Below are positions 33,867 through 41,637 of a DNA stretch of 64,000 bases, one piece after another (positions within the stretch are counted from its first letter, which is position 1; every line of letters begins with the position of its first letter). Under the pieces are notes generated by a model. The model did not search any database. It had not been told where the DNA came from and saw only the letters and a list, made by a program, of their open reading frames with translations. Made by a program: the position numbers and the translations under genes. Source of the stretch: Streptomyces violaceorubidus (GTDB lineage: Bacteria; Actinomycetota; Actinomycetes; Streptomycetales; Streptomycetaceae); the NCBI RefSeq assembly GCF_000717995.1, contig NZ_JODM01000028.1:1-64000 (forward strand), read 5' to 3'.

Positions 33867-34742
33867 ATGTCTTGGTTTGAATCCCTCATCCTCGGACTCG
33901 TCCAGGGGCTGACCGAGTTCCTCCCCGTGTCCTCCAGCGCGCACCTGCGGCTGACCGCGGCGTTCTCCGGCTGGCACGACCCGGGCGCGGCCTTCACGGC
34001 GATCACGCAGATCGGCACCGAGGCCGCGGTGCTCATCTACTTCCGCAAGGACATCGGGCGGATCATCGCGGCGTGGACGCGCTCGCTCACCGACAAGTCG
34101 ATGCGCCACGATCCCGACGCGCGCATGGGCTGGCTGGTCATCGTGGGCTCGATCCCGATCGGTGTGCTCGGCCTGACGCTGAAGGACCAGATCGAGGGCC
34201 CGTTCCGCGACCTGCGGATCACCGCCACGATGCTGATCGTCGTCGGCGTGATCATAGGCATCGCCGACCGGATGGCCGCCCGGGACGAGAAGGGCGGCCG
34301 GCACCGCGCGCCGCAGCAGCGCAAGGAGCTGACGAACCTGGGCGTGCGGGACGGCCTGATCTACGGCCTGTGCCAGGCGGCGGCCCTCATCCCGGGCGTC
34401 TCCCGCTCGGGCGCCACCATCAGCGGCGGACTCTTCATGGGTTACCGGCGCGAGGCCGCCGCGCGGTACTCGTTCCTGCTCGCGGTCCCGGCGGTGCTCG
34501 CGTCCGGCGTGTTCGAGCTGAAGGACGCGATGGAGAGCGACCACGTCTCCTGGGGACCGACCCTCTTCGCGACGGTCATCGCCTTCGGCACCGGCTATGC
34601 GGTCATCGCGTGGTTCATGAAATTCATTTCCACCAAGAGCTTCATGCCGTTCGTCTGGTACCGCATCGCGCTCGGCATCGTCATCATCGCCCTGGTGGCG
34701 ACGGGCGCCCTCAGCCCGCACGCCGCGGAGTCCTCCGGCTGA
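33867..34742 (+). CDS. uppP: undecaprenyl-diphosphatase (UppP/BacA)
   Basis: This 291-aa integral membrane phosphatase recycles undecaprenyl pyrophosphate for peptidoglycan synthesis and gives bacitracin tolerance. The motifs LVQGLTEFLPVSSSAHL (about 12-28; catalytic glutamate and serines) and PGVSRSGATISGGLFMG (about 173-189) are complete. The C-terminus holds VVTGALSPHAAE-type residues after several transmembrane segments. It is followed after 64 bases by a small gene. Confidence 0.96.
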   Translation: MSWFESLILGLVQGLTEFLPVSSSAHLRLTAAFSGWHDPGAAFTAITQIGTEAAVLIYFRKDIGRIIAAWTRSLTDKSMRHDPDARMGWLVIVGSIPIGVLGLTLKDQIEGPFRDLRITATMLIVVGVIIGIADRMAARDEKGGRHRAPQQRKELTNLGVRDGLIYGLCQAAALIPGVSRSGATISGGLFMGYRREAAARYSFLLAVPAVLASGVFELKDAMESDHVSWGPTLFATVIAFGTGYAVIAWFMKFISTKSFMPFVWYRIALGIVIIALVATGALSPHAAESSG

Positions 34743-34805
34743 GCCGAGTCGCTTGGGTAGCCGTCCGGTAGCGCAGTGTCAGTGCTTGCCCCTAGGCTTG
34801 TCGGC

Positions 34806-35000
34806 ATGTCCCCCGATTACGTGATGCCTGGTTCCGTGCGGTCCGCCGCGGAGCTGAACGATCAGATCCGCGCGCTGTGGCGGCGCGCGGGCGGGACCCT
34901 GTCCGCACAGGAGCGTGTGGAGTACGAGCTGCTGGTGGTCGAGTGGGCGACCGCGATCCGCGGCGAGGTCATGGAGGGCGGGGTGATCGAGGCGGCCTGA
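34806..35000 (+). CDS. small conserved-looking hypothetical protein
   Basis: The protein is 64 aa: starts MSPDYVMPGSVRSAAELND, ends VMEGGVIEAA, and is predicted mostly helical (NDQIRALWRRAGG, EYELLVVEWATAIRG). It has no signal peptide and no known domain. It lies 64 bases after uppP on the same strand and may share its transcript. The function is unknown. Confidence 0.75.
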   Translation: MSPDYVMPGSVRSAAELNDQIRALWRRAGGTLSAQERVEYELLVVEWATAIRGEVMEGGVIEAA

Positions 35001-35216
35001 CCGGCCGTCCGGCCACCGCACGACCCGGCCACCCCCGGCCGCCGCGTGCCACCCCCCAGCCGCCACGCCACGACCCGGCCGCCACGCCCCTACCGCCCCG
35101 CCACGACCCGCCGTCCGGCGCACGACCCGGCCGCCCCGGCCGCCCCGGCCGCCCCGCCACAACCCGGTCTCGCCCCTGCCGCCCCGCCTCGACCCGCTGT
35201 CCGGCGCAGGCCCCGG
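35001..35216. repeat. CCG-rich degenerate repeat between the small gene and the SDR
   Basis: These 216 bases consist of imperfect CGCCACGACCCGGCCGCC-type units plus two GTCCGGCGCA motifs, with almost no A or T in parts. No gene is credible on either strand. The low complexity suggests slippage-grown spacer DNA between convergent genes. Confidence 0.7.
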
Positions 35217-35957
35217 TCAGCGCCCGCCCGCCACCCGAAGCACCGTCCCCGTCGTGTACGACGCCTCCGGCGACAGCAGCCAGGAGATCGCCGCGGCGAT
35301 CTCCTCCGCCCGGCCCGCGCGCCCCAGCGGCACCGCCGCCCCCATCCGCACCGCCCGGCCGGCATCGCCCGCCGCCGCGTGCATCTCGGTGTCGATCACC
35401 CCGGGTGCGACGGCGTTGACCCGGATCCCGTCCGGGCCGAGCTCCTTGGCCAGGCCCAGCGTCAGTGCGTCGACACCCGCCTTGCTCGCCGCGTAGTGCA
35501 CGTACTCCCCCGGGCTGCCGAGGGTCGCGGCGCCCGAGGACACGTTCACGATCGCCCCGCTCCCCCGCGGCGTCATCAGCCGCGCGGCCCGCCGGGCGCA
35601 GAGCAGCACGCCGAGCAGGTTGACGTCGAGGACCCGGCGCAGGTCCGCGGTGTCGCTGTCGGCGAGCCGACCCAGCGGGCCGGTCACGGCCGCGTTGTTC
35701 ACCAGCCCCGACACCGGGCCCAGCCGCTCCTCCGCCGTGTCGAAGAGCCGCTCGACGTCGGCCTCGACGGAGGTGTCCGCCCGCACCGCGACGCCGCGGC
35801 CGCCCGCTTCGCGCACCCCCGCCACGACCGCTTCGGCGGCCGCGGAGTCGCGCGCGTAGCCCACGACGACGTCATGGCCCTCCGTCGCGAGGCGCAGACA
35901 GGTCGCCGCACCGATCCCCCGGCTGCCGCCGGTGACCACCGTGATGGGCCGGGTCAT
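35217..35957 (-). CDS. short-chain dehydrogenase/reductase
   Basis: This 246-aa SDR has the cofactor loop TGGSRGIGAATCL (about 9-21), NNAAVTG near 88, and the active site YVHYAASKAG with serine in NVSSG upstream. GVIDTEMHA and TTGTVLRVAGG close the fold; it resembles FabG-type ketoreductases, NADPH-dependent. The ATG at 35957 has GGAGG 8 bases upstream. A palindromic operator lies just before the start, so it is probably repressor-controlled. Confidence 0.9.
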   Translation of the reverse strand: MTRPITVVTGGSRGIGAATCLRLATEGHDVVVGYARDSAAAEAVVAGVREAGGRGVAVRADTSVEADVERLFDTAEERLGPVSGLVNNAAVTGPLGRLADSDTADLRRVLDVNLLGVLLCARRAARLMTPRGSGAIVNVSSGAATLGSPGEYVHYAASKAGVDALTLGLAKELGPDGIRVNAVAPGVIDTEMHAAAGDAGRAVRMGAAVPLGRAGRAEEIAAAISWLLSPEASYTTGTVLRVAGGR

Positions 35958-35975
35958 TGAGTACCTCCACGTTTT

Positions 35976-35994
35976 TGATCGATCATCGATCATC
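35976..35994. promoter_or_regulatory. overlapping GATC palindromes upstream of the SDR
   Basis: TGATCGATCATCGATCATC contains the perfect palindrome TGATCGATCA and a second overlapping half. It lies 19-37 bases before the SDR start and looks like a repressor operator. No regulator gene is adjacent. Confidence 0.5.
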
Positions 35995-36129
35995 CTAGGT
36001 CGGGCCTCACCCGCTGGACAGCCCTCGGTGTGCCCCGCACGGCCTTCGGTGTGATCAACTGAATTCGCCCTCGTCGCGTGCGCACACTGCAGGGATCGCC
36101 GGGTAGGGATCATCGGTAGGGAGGAGTCC

Positions 36130-37704
36130 ATGAAGACGCTCGACCACTGGCTCGCCTCCCGGTGGCGGCGCTCGGCCGTCGCCGTGCTCGCCGGGGCCCT
36201 GCCCGTGCTCGCCTTTCCAGGCCCTGCGCTGTGGTGGTGGGCCTGGTTCGCGCTGATCCCCTGGATCCTGCTGGCCCGGACCGCGCCGGGCGGCAGGCGC
36301 GCGGCGTACGACGGGTGGTGCGGCGGGTTCGGCTTCGTGCTGGCCATGCACCACTGGCTGCTGCCCAACCTGCACGTGTTCACGTTCGTCATCGCCGCGC
36401 TGCTCGGCGCGCTGTGGGTCCCGTGGGGCTGGCTGGTGCACCGGACGCTGGGCGGGGCGCCGTCGGCTGGCCGGGTCGCGGCGGCCCTGGTGGTGCTGCC
36501 GTCGGGCTGGCTGCTGGCGGAGCTGGTCCGCTCCTGGCAGGGGCTCGGCGGCCCCTGGGGCATGCTCGGCGCCAGCCAGTGGCAGGTGGCCCCGGCGTTG
36601 CGGCTCGCCTCGGTGGGCGGCGTGTGGCTGCTCAGCTTCCTGGTGGTGAGCGTCAACGTCGCGCTCGCCGTCCTCGTCGCCGTGCGCCGGGCGAGGGTGC
36701 CGGCCCTGGCCGGGCTCGTCGCCACGGCCGCGGCCACCTCGGCGGCCTGGATCTGGTCACCGCGCCCCGACACCGACCAGCGGGTCGCGATCGCGGTGGT
36801 GCAGCCGGGCGTCGTCGCCGGGGCGGACAGCGCCGACCGGCGGTTCGACCGCGAGGAGCGGCTGACCCGGCAACTCACCGACCGGGACCTCGATCTGGTC
36901 GTCTGGGGCGAGAGCAGCGTCGGCTTCGACCTGGACGACCGGCCGGACCTCGCCCGGCGGCTGGCCGCGCTGTCCCGGGAGACCGGCGCGGACATCCTGG
37001 TCAACGTGGACGCGCGGCGCTCCGACAAACCCGGCATCTACAAGAGTTCGGTGCTCGTCGGCCCCGAGGGCCCGACCGGCGACCGGTACGACAAGATGCG
37101 GCTCGTCCCCTTCGGCGAGTACGTGCCCTTCCGCTCGGTGCTCGGCTGGGCCACCTCCGTGGGCAAGGCGGCGGGCGAGGACCGCAGGCGGGGCACCGAG
37201 CAGGTGGTGATGGACGTCGGCGACGGACTGCGGATCGGGCCGATGGTCTGCTTCGAGAGCGCCTTTCCCGACATGAGCCGCAGCCTCGCCGCCGACGGTG
37301 CCGAGGTGCTGGTCGCCCAGTCCTCGACCTCGACCTTCCAGCACACCTGGGCGCCCGAGCAGCACGCCTCGCTCGCCGCGCTGCGCGCCGCCGAGACCGG
37401 CCGGCCGATGGTCCACGCGACGCTGACCGGCGTCTCCGCCGTCTACGACGCGAACGGCAGGCGGATCGGCTCCTGGCTCGGCACCGGCGCGAGTACCTCA
37501 CGGGTGTACGAGATCCCGCTCGCCCACGGCACCACGCCCTACGTCCGCTACGGCGACTGGACGGTGTACGCGGCGCTGCTGGTCCTCGCCGCCTGGGGCG
37601 CCGCGCAGGGCGCGGGGGCGGCGCGGCTCAGGCGGAGCGGCCGAGCACGGCCCGCACCACGCGCTCGCACAGCTCATGGGTCTCCAGCGCGTCCCGGGCA
37701 CTGA
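36130..37704 (+). CDS. lnt: apolipoprotein N-acyltransferase
   Basis: This 524-aa membrane enzyme transfers an acyl chain to the N-terminal cysteine of lipoproteins. About seven transmembrane segments occupy residues 1-215. A nitrilase-like domain covers about 215-460, with catalytic E in VVWGESSVGF, K in RYDKMRLVPFGEYVPF and C in GPMVCFESAFPD. The window also encodes several lipobox proteins it could act on. It begins after GGAGG and ends inside the 3' end of the oppositely transcribed oxidoreductase (77-base overlap), so its last 25 residues are poorly conserved-looking. Confidence 0.94.
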   Translation: MKTLDHWLASRWRRSAVAVLAGALPVLAFPGPALWWWAWFALIPWILLARTAPGGRRAAYDGWCGGFGFVLAMHHWLLPNLHVFTFVIAALLGALWVPWGWLVHRTLGGAPSAGRVAAALVVLPSGWLLAELVRSWQGLGGPWGMLGASQWQVAPALRLASVGGVWLLSFLVVSVNVALAVLVAVRRARVPALAGLVATAAATSAAWIWSPRPDTDQRVAIAVVQPGVVAGADSADRRFDREERLTRQLTDRDLDLVVWGESSVGFDLDDRPDLARRLAALSRETGADILVNVDARRSDKPGIYKSSVLVGPEGPTGDRYDKMRLVPFGEYVPFRSVLGWATSVGKAAGEDRRRGTEQVVMDVGDGLRIGPMVCFESAFPDMSRSLAADGAEVLVAQSSTSTFQHTWAPEQHASLAALRAAETGRPMVHATLTGVSAVYDANGRRIGSWLGTGASTSRVYEIPLAHGTTPYVRYGDWTVYAALLVLAAWGAAQGAGAARLRRSGRARPAPRARTAHGSPARPGH

Positions 37705-38533
37705 GCACCTCCCCGGAGCGCACCGCGTCCAGGAAGGCGAGCACCGCCTGCTCGATGCCGCGCTGGCGGGCCACCGGCACCCAGTCGCCGCGCCGCCGCA
37801 CGGTCGGCTGGCCCTTGTGGTCGATCACCTCGGCGAGGTTGACCACCTGGCGCTTGGTGTCCTGGCCCGAGACCTCCAGGATCTCCTCCGCCGAGCCGCT
37901 GAGCCGGTTCATCACGCCGAGCGCGGTGAAGCCGTCCCCGGCGAGCTGGAGCACGACGTGGTGGAGCAGGCCGTCCTCGGCACGGGCGCGCACGGTCACG
38001 TCGTCGACCGGTCCCGGCACCAGGAACCTCAGCGTGTCGACGACGTGGATGAAGTCGTCGAGGATCATCGTGCGCGGGTCCTCGGGCAGCCCGGTGCGGT
38101 TCTTCTGCATGAGGATCAGCTCGCGCGGGTGCTCCGCGCACTGCGCGTACCCGGGGGCGTGGCGCCGGTTGAAGCCGACGGCGAGGCTGGTGCCGCGCTC
38201 CTCGGCGAGGGCCACCAGGCGCTCGGAGTCGGCGAGTTCATAGGCGAGGGGCTTGTCCACGTACGTGGGGACGCCGGCGTCCAGCAGCCGGGCCACGATC
38301 TCGGGGTGGGCGGCGGTCGGCGCGTGCACGAAGACGGCGTCGAGCCCCTGGGCGAGCAGCGCGTCCAGGTCGGCGTGGCGCTGCGCCGGGGGGATGCGCA
38401 GCTTGTCCGCGACCCGGGTGAGGGTGGCCGGGGTACGGGTCTGCAGGTGCAGCTCGATCCCGGGGAGGGCGGCCAGCACCGGCAGGTAGGCCTTCTGCGC
38501 GATGTCACCGAGTCCGATGCAGCCGACCTTCAC
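37628..38533 (-). CDS. Gfo/Idh/MocA-family oxidoreductase
   Basis: This 301-aa NAD(P)-dependent oxidoreductase has the Rossmann start VKVGCIGLGDIAQKAYLPVL (1-20), EKP-type motif YVDKPLAYE near 92-100 and FNRRHAPGY near 121. The GTG at 38533 is supported by GAGGAG 8 bases upstream. Substrates of this family are usually sugars or inositols; this one is unknown. Its stop lies within the convergent lnt gene. Confidence 0.9.
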   Translation of the reverse strand: MKVGCIGLGDIAQKAYLPVLAALPGIELHLQTRTPATLTRVADKLRIPPAQRHADLDALLAQGLDAVFVHAPTAAHPEIVARLLDAGVPTYVDKPLAYELADSERLVALAEERGTSLAVGFNRRHAPGYAQCAEHPRELILMQKNRTGLPEDPRTMILDDFIHVVDTLRFLVPGPVDDVTVRARAEDGLLHHVVLQLAGDGFTALGVMNRLSGSAEEILEVSGQDTKRQVVNLAEVIDHKGQPTVRRRGDWVPVARQRGIEQAVLAFLDAVRSGEVLSARDALETHELCERVVRAVLGRSA

Positions 38534-38546
38534 GGGCTGTGCTCCT

Positions 38547-38830
38547 CTACCGTTCGTTGTGCTCGCCGACCTGGGTCCGCCGGGAAGCATACGGGGGCTG
38601 CGGGGGCCGCCAGTCGGCGATGCCGTCGAAGCCGCGCAGGAACGGGGCCGGTCCGGCCCTGGACAGGGCGGACATCGCCGCGTCGCGGACGGCGGTCGAG
38701 GCGCGGTTGCCCATCAGGTCGAGGCGGGCCACCTTGACCGCCCGGTGGGCGATCGCGGTCGTGCGGAACAGCCGGGCGGCCGTGCGGGCGGCGAGGTACT
38801 GGCTGTGGCGGGTGTCGGCCGACGCCTTGG
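38547..38830 (-). pseudogene. C-terminal remnant, possibly an FAD monooxygenase
   Basis: A minus-strand frame ends with recognisable protein-like sequence: YLAARTAARLFRTTAIAHRA, LDLMGNRASTAVRDAAMSA, PFLRGFDGIADWRPP. The MGNRxxTAVRDAA segment resembles the C-terminal helices of aromatic-ring FAD monooxygenases. No start, FAD site or ribosome binding site remains; frames upstream of about 38830 are different sequence. Confidence 0.45.
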
Positions 38831-38859
38831 TGGCCGCGCCGGCACTGGCGACGCGCCGG

Positions 38860-39044
38860 GCGTCACCCGCAACCGCGCGCTGACGCCGGCCCGGCACGTG
38901 CTGTCGCCTCTGGCCCGGGCGGACGGCCTGATGTTCAGCGGTCCGACCGGGACCTTCCCCGCCGAGGTGCCGAGCCTCCACGAGGTGCGGTCGGGGGTGC
39001 GGGAGCTCCTCGGGGGCATGCCGGGCGGCGGTTCGGACAGCTGA
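38860..39044 (+). pseudogene. 3' remnant of an unidentified gene
   Basis: The plus-strand frame reads RALTPARHVLSPLARADGL, MFSGPTGTFPAEVPSLHEV and RSGVRELLGGMPGGG before TGA, with Streptomyces-like codon use, but has no start. It faces the monooxygenase remnant head to tail. It may be the end of a lost regulator or enzyme gene; no family is recognised. Confidence 0.3.
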
Positions 39045-39085
39045 AACCCCTGGTGGGACCGTCCGTTGTGGGCGAGGATGCCGGG

Positions 39086-39598
39086 ATGACGACCGAACGC
39101 CGCGAACCCCCCGTCGACGCCGACGAACGCACGATGCTGGAGGGCTGGCTGGAGTACCACCGGCAGACCCTCGCCTGGAAGTGCGAGGGACTCACCGACG
39201 AGCAGTTGCGGACCGCCGCCGCGGCACCGTCGACGCTGACCCTGATGGGACTCGTCCGGCACATGGCGGAGGTGGAGCGCAGCTGGTACCGCAGGGTGCT
39301 GGCGGCCGAGGACGCGGGCCCGATCTACTACTCCGACGAGGACCCGGACGGCGAGTTCCGGCTCACCGAGTCGGACACCTTCGCCGAGGCCCACGCCACC
39401 TGGCAGGCCGAGATCGAGGCGGCCCGGCGCAACACGGCCGGGGTCCCCCTGGGCGAACCGACCCGGGGCAGGCACCTGCGCACCGGCGAGCGCTACACCC
39501 TGCGCTGGATCCACACCCACATGATCGAGGAGTACGCGCGCCACAACGGGCACGCGGACCTGATCCGCGAGCGGCTCGACGGAGCCACCGGCGACTGA
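39086..39598 (+). CDS. DinB/DUF664 family protein
   Basis: This 170-aa four-helix protein has the DinB-superfamily histidines in LVRHMAEVERSWYRR (about 58-72) and WIHTHMIEEYARHNGHADLI (near 142-161). It would bind a metal, as in thiol-dependent (mycothiol or bacillithiol) S-transferases. The ATG at 39086 follows AGGATGCCGGG. It is a single gene with no clear partner. Confidence 0.9.
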   Translation: MTTERREPPVDADERTMLEGWLEYHRQTLAWKCEGLTDEQLRTAAAAPSTLTLMGLVRHMAEVERSWYRRVLAAEDAGPIYYSDEDPDGEFRLTESDTFAEAHATWQAEIEAARRNTAGVPLGEPTRGRHLRTGERYTLRWIHTHMIEEYARHNGHADLIRERLDGATGD

Positions 39599-39710
39599 CG
39601 TCACCCCGGGTCACCCACGGGACTCCGTACGGGGCCGGAGATCACCCGTGCGGGGCAACCTCCGCTCGTCCGGCGCCGGTCGGGGGCCCCGAACCAGCAG
39701 AGTGGCGCGG

Positions 39711-40208
39711 GTGCATCGAACGACGACCACCGCAACGCTTCTGGTGACCGTGGCTGTCTCGGCCCTGACCGGCTGTACGACGGTCGGGGCCCCGTCCCCG
39801 GCCGAACCGTCGGCGGCGGGCGCGCGCTCGTTGGCGCCCCGCCCGGACGGCCCGGCGGAGCCCCGCGTCGTCCAGGCCCCGGCGCGGGAGGCCCTGGAGA
39901 TGATCGAATCCTCCCCGAGCCCGGAGCGCACCGGCGGAGAACCGCGCCGCACACAGCCCTCCGCGCCCCCGTCCGCCCCGCACCGTCCCCCGGCCGCCCA
40001 CGCCCCCGAACGGCGGCCCGCCCGTCCGGCGGCACCGGCGCACACCCGGGCGCCCGAGCCCTCCCGGCCCCGTGTACCGGACCTCCCCCGCGTGTCCGGC
40101 GACGGCACCGGCGGGAAGGCGGACGTGTGCTCCCTCGGCAAGCAGTACGGCGGTTGGCGGCCCGGCAGCCCCGAGGCCCGCATCTGCGAGCAGGCGTACG
40201 GCCGCTGA
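39711..40208 (+). CDS. proline-rich lipoprotein
   Basis: This 165-aa secreted lipoprotein starts at GTG (VHRTTTTATLLVTVAVSALTGC). The lipobox is LTGC, with the lipidated cysteine at 22. The mature part is Pro/Ala/Arg-rich (PPSAPHRPPAAHAPERRP) and ends with a short two-cysteine module (ADVCSLGKQYGGWRPGSPEA, then ICEQAYGR). It looks like a cell-wall spacer. The function is unknown. Confidence 0.85.
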   Translation: MHRTTTTATLLVTVAVSALTGCTTVGAPSPAEPSAAGARSLAPRPDGPAEPRVVQAPAREALEMIESSPSPERTGGEPRRTQPSAPPSAPHRPPAAHAPERRPARPAAPAHTRAPEPSRPRVPDLPRVSGDGTGGKADVCSLGKQYGGWRPGSPEARICEQAYGR

Positions 40209-40209
40209 G

Positions 40210-40240
40210 CCCGGCCCGCCCAGCGCAGGGACGGGCCGGG
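40210..40240. terminator. bidirectional hairpin between convergent genes
   Basis: CCCGGCCCG and CGGGCCGGG arms flank a 13-base loop in the gap between the lipoprotein gene and the opposing TPR-like gene. This serves both. Confidence 0.7.
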
Positions 40241-40252
40241 CCGGGGCCGGAG

Positions 40253-40795
40253 CTAAGGGCGCTGCCGGGGCGGGCGGCCCCAGCCGTCGGGCCGGTCGGG
40301 CCCCTCGGTGTCCCGGGCGGCCCGGTCCAGGCGCTGCTCCAGCCGGTCGATCGAGGCGCGCACGCCCTCCCCGTAGCGCCCGGGCGCGAGGGACCGGGCC
40401 GCGGCGCGGGCGCGCCCCAGGTGCAGCCGGGCGGCCTCCCGGTGACCGAGCCGGTCGTAGTCCGCGGCCACGTTCAGATGGAGGGAGGGGTAGAGGGCCC
40501 GGGCGGCGGACGTGCCCTCGTGTGCGTCGGCGGGCGGGCCCTGCGTCAGTTCCTCGGCGGCCGACAGCGCCCGCAGGTCCCAGGCCAGCTCCTCCGCGGG
40601 GTCGTCCTGGGTGTCGGCCAGGTAGTGGGCCAGCGTGCAGCGGTGCAGGGCGTCGCCGTGCTCGCCGATCTCCGCCCACAGGCCGAGGAAGCGGCGCCGG
40701 GCCTCCTCGCGGTCGCCCGCGTGGTGCAGCATGGCGACCTGACCGATCCGCGTCAGCACGGCATCCGGCGCCGCCTGCTCCTGTCCCTTCGCCAC
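40253..40795 (-). CDS. tetratricopeptide-like hypothetical protein
   Basis: This 180-aa helical protein starts at GTG after GGAGG. Helix pairs repeat about every 34-40 residues (LTRIGQVAMLHHAGDREEA, LHRCTLAHYLADTQDDPAEE, LHLNVAADYDRLGHREAARL), like TPR protein-interaction repeats. There is no signal peptide. The role is unknown. Confidence 0.8.
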   Translation of the reverse strand: MAKGQEQAAPDAVLTRIGQVAMLHHAGDREEARRRFLGLWAEIGEHGDALHRCTLAHYLADTQDDPAEELAWDLRALSAAEELTQGPPADAHEGTSAARALYPSLHLNVAADYDRLGHREAARLHLGRARAAARSLAPGRYGEGVRASIDRLEQRLDRAARDTEGPDRPDGWGRPPRQRP

Positions 40796-40879
40796 CGCGT
40801 CCTCCGTGCCCTCGTCGGCTGTCCCGACGACGCTAACCGCACGCGTCCGCTTTGCCCGTCAGGCGGCACCGGGTCCGGC

Positions 40880-41563
40880 TCAGCCCAGGTTCGGGATGGT
40901 CCAGTCGATCGGTTCGTGGCCCTGCGCCGCGACCGCCTCGTTGATCTGGGTGAAGGGGCGGGAGCCGAAGAACTTCTTCGCGGACAGCGGGGAGGGGTGC
41001 GCTCCCTTGACCACGGCGTGCCGCGCCTCGTCGATCAGCGGCAGCTTCTTCTGCGCGTAGTTGCCCCACAGCACGAACACCGCCGGGTCGGTCCGGGCGG
41101 CCACCGCGCGGATCACCGCGTCGGTGAACAGCTCCCAGCCGCGGGACTTGTGCGAGTTCGCCTCGCCGGCGCGGACCGTGAGCACCGCGTTGAGCAGCAG
41201 GACGCCCTGCTTCGCCCACGGCATCAGATAGCCGTTGTCCGGGATCGGGGTGTCCAGCTCCGCGTGCATCTCCTTGTAGATGTTGCGCAGGGACGGCGGG
41301 ACCTTCACCCCCGGCCGGACCGAGAAGCACAGCCCGTGCCCCTGGCCCTCGCCGTGATACGGGTCCTGGCCGAGGACCAGCACCTTCACCCGGTCGAACG
41401 GCGTGGCCTCCAGCGCGGCGAAGACCTCCTCCCGCGGGGGGTAGACGGGGCCGCTCGCCCGCTCCTCCTCGACGAACTCCATCAGCTCCTTGAAGTAGGA
41501 CTGTTGCAGCTCGCCCCCCAGCACCTCGCGCCAGGACTCGGGCAGCATGGCGATGTCGGTCAC
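40880..41563 (-). CDS. ung: uracil-DNA glycosylase
   Basis: This 227-aa family 1 enzyme removes uracil from DNA. The catalytic aspartate is in VLGQDPYHGEGQGHG (about 62-76) and the histidine loop is HPSPLSAKKFFGSRPF near the C-terminus; the uracil-binding asparagine occurs in LLNAVLTVRAGEANSH. The GTG at 41563 has AAGGAAG upstream; longer frames are not conserved-like. It is downstream of the peptide-binding lipoprotein but on its own start. Confidence 0.96.
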   Translation of the reverse strand: MTDIAMLPESWREVLGGELQQSYFKELMEFVEEERASGPVYPPREEVFAALEATPFDRVKVLVLGQDPYHGEGQGHGLCFSVRPGVKVPPSLRNIYKEMHAELDTPIPDNGYLMPWAKQGVLLLNAVLTVRAGEANSHKSRGWELFTDAVIRAVAARTDPAVFVLWGNYAQKKLPLIDEARHAVVKGAHPSPLSAKKFFGSRPFTQINEAVAAQGHEPIDWTIPNLG

Positions 41564-41637
41564 GTCAACTTCCTTACGCTGTGCGGTCGCTTCCACTGCC
41601 CAAGAACCTACCGCCGACCACTGACAACGGGGGCCGC

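Noticed and set aside
35958..37037. Extended minus-strand frame upstream of the SDR through lnt
   Set aside because: It lies on the reverse of lnt with low-quality residues and no ribosome binding site; the SDR starts at 35957.
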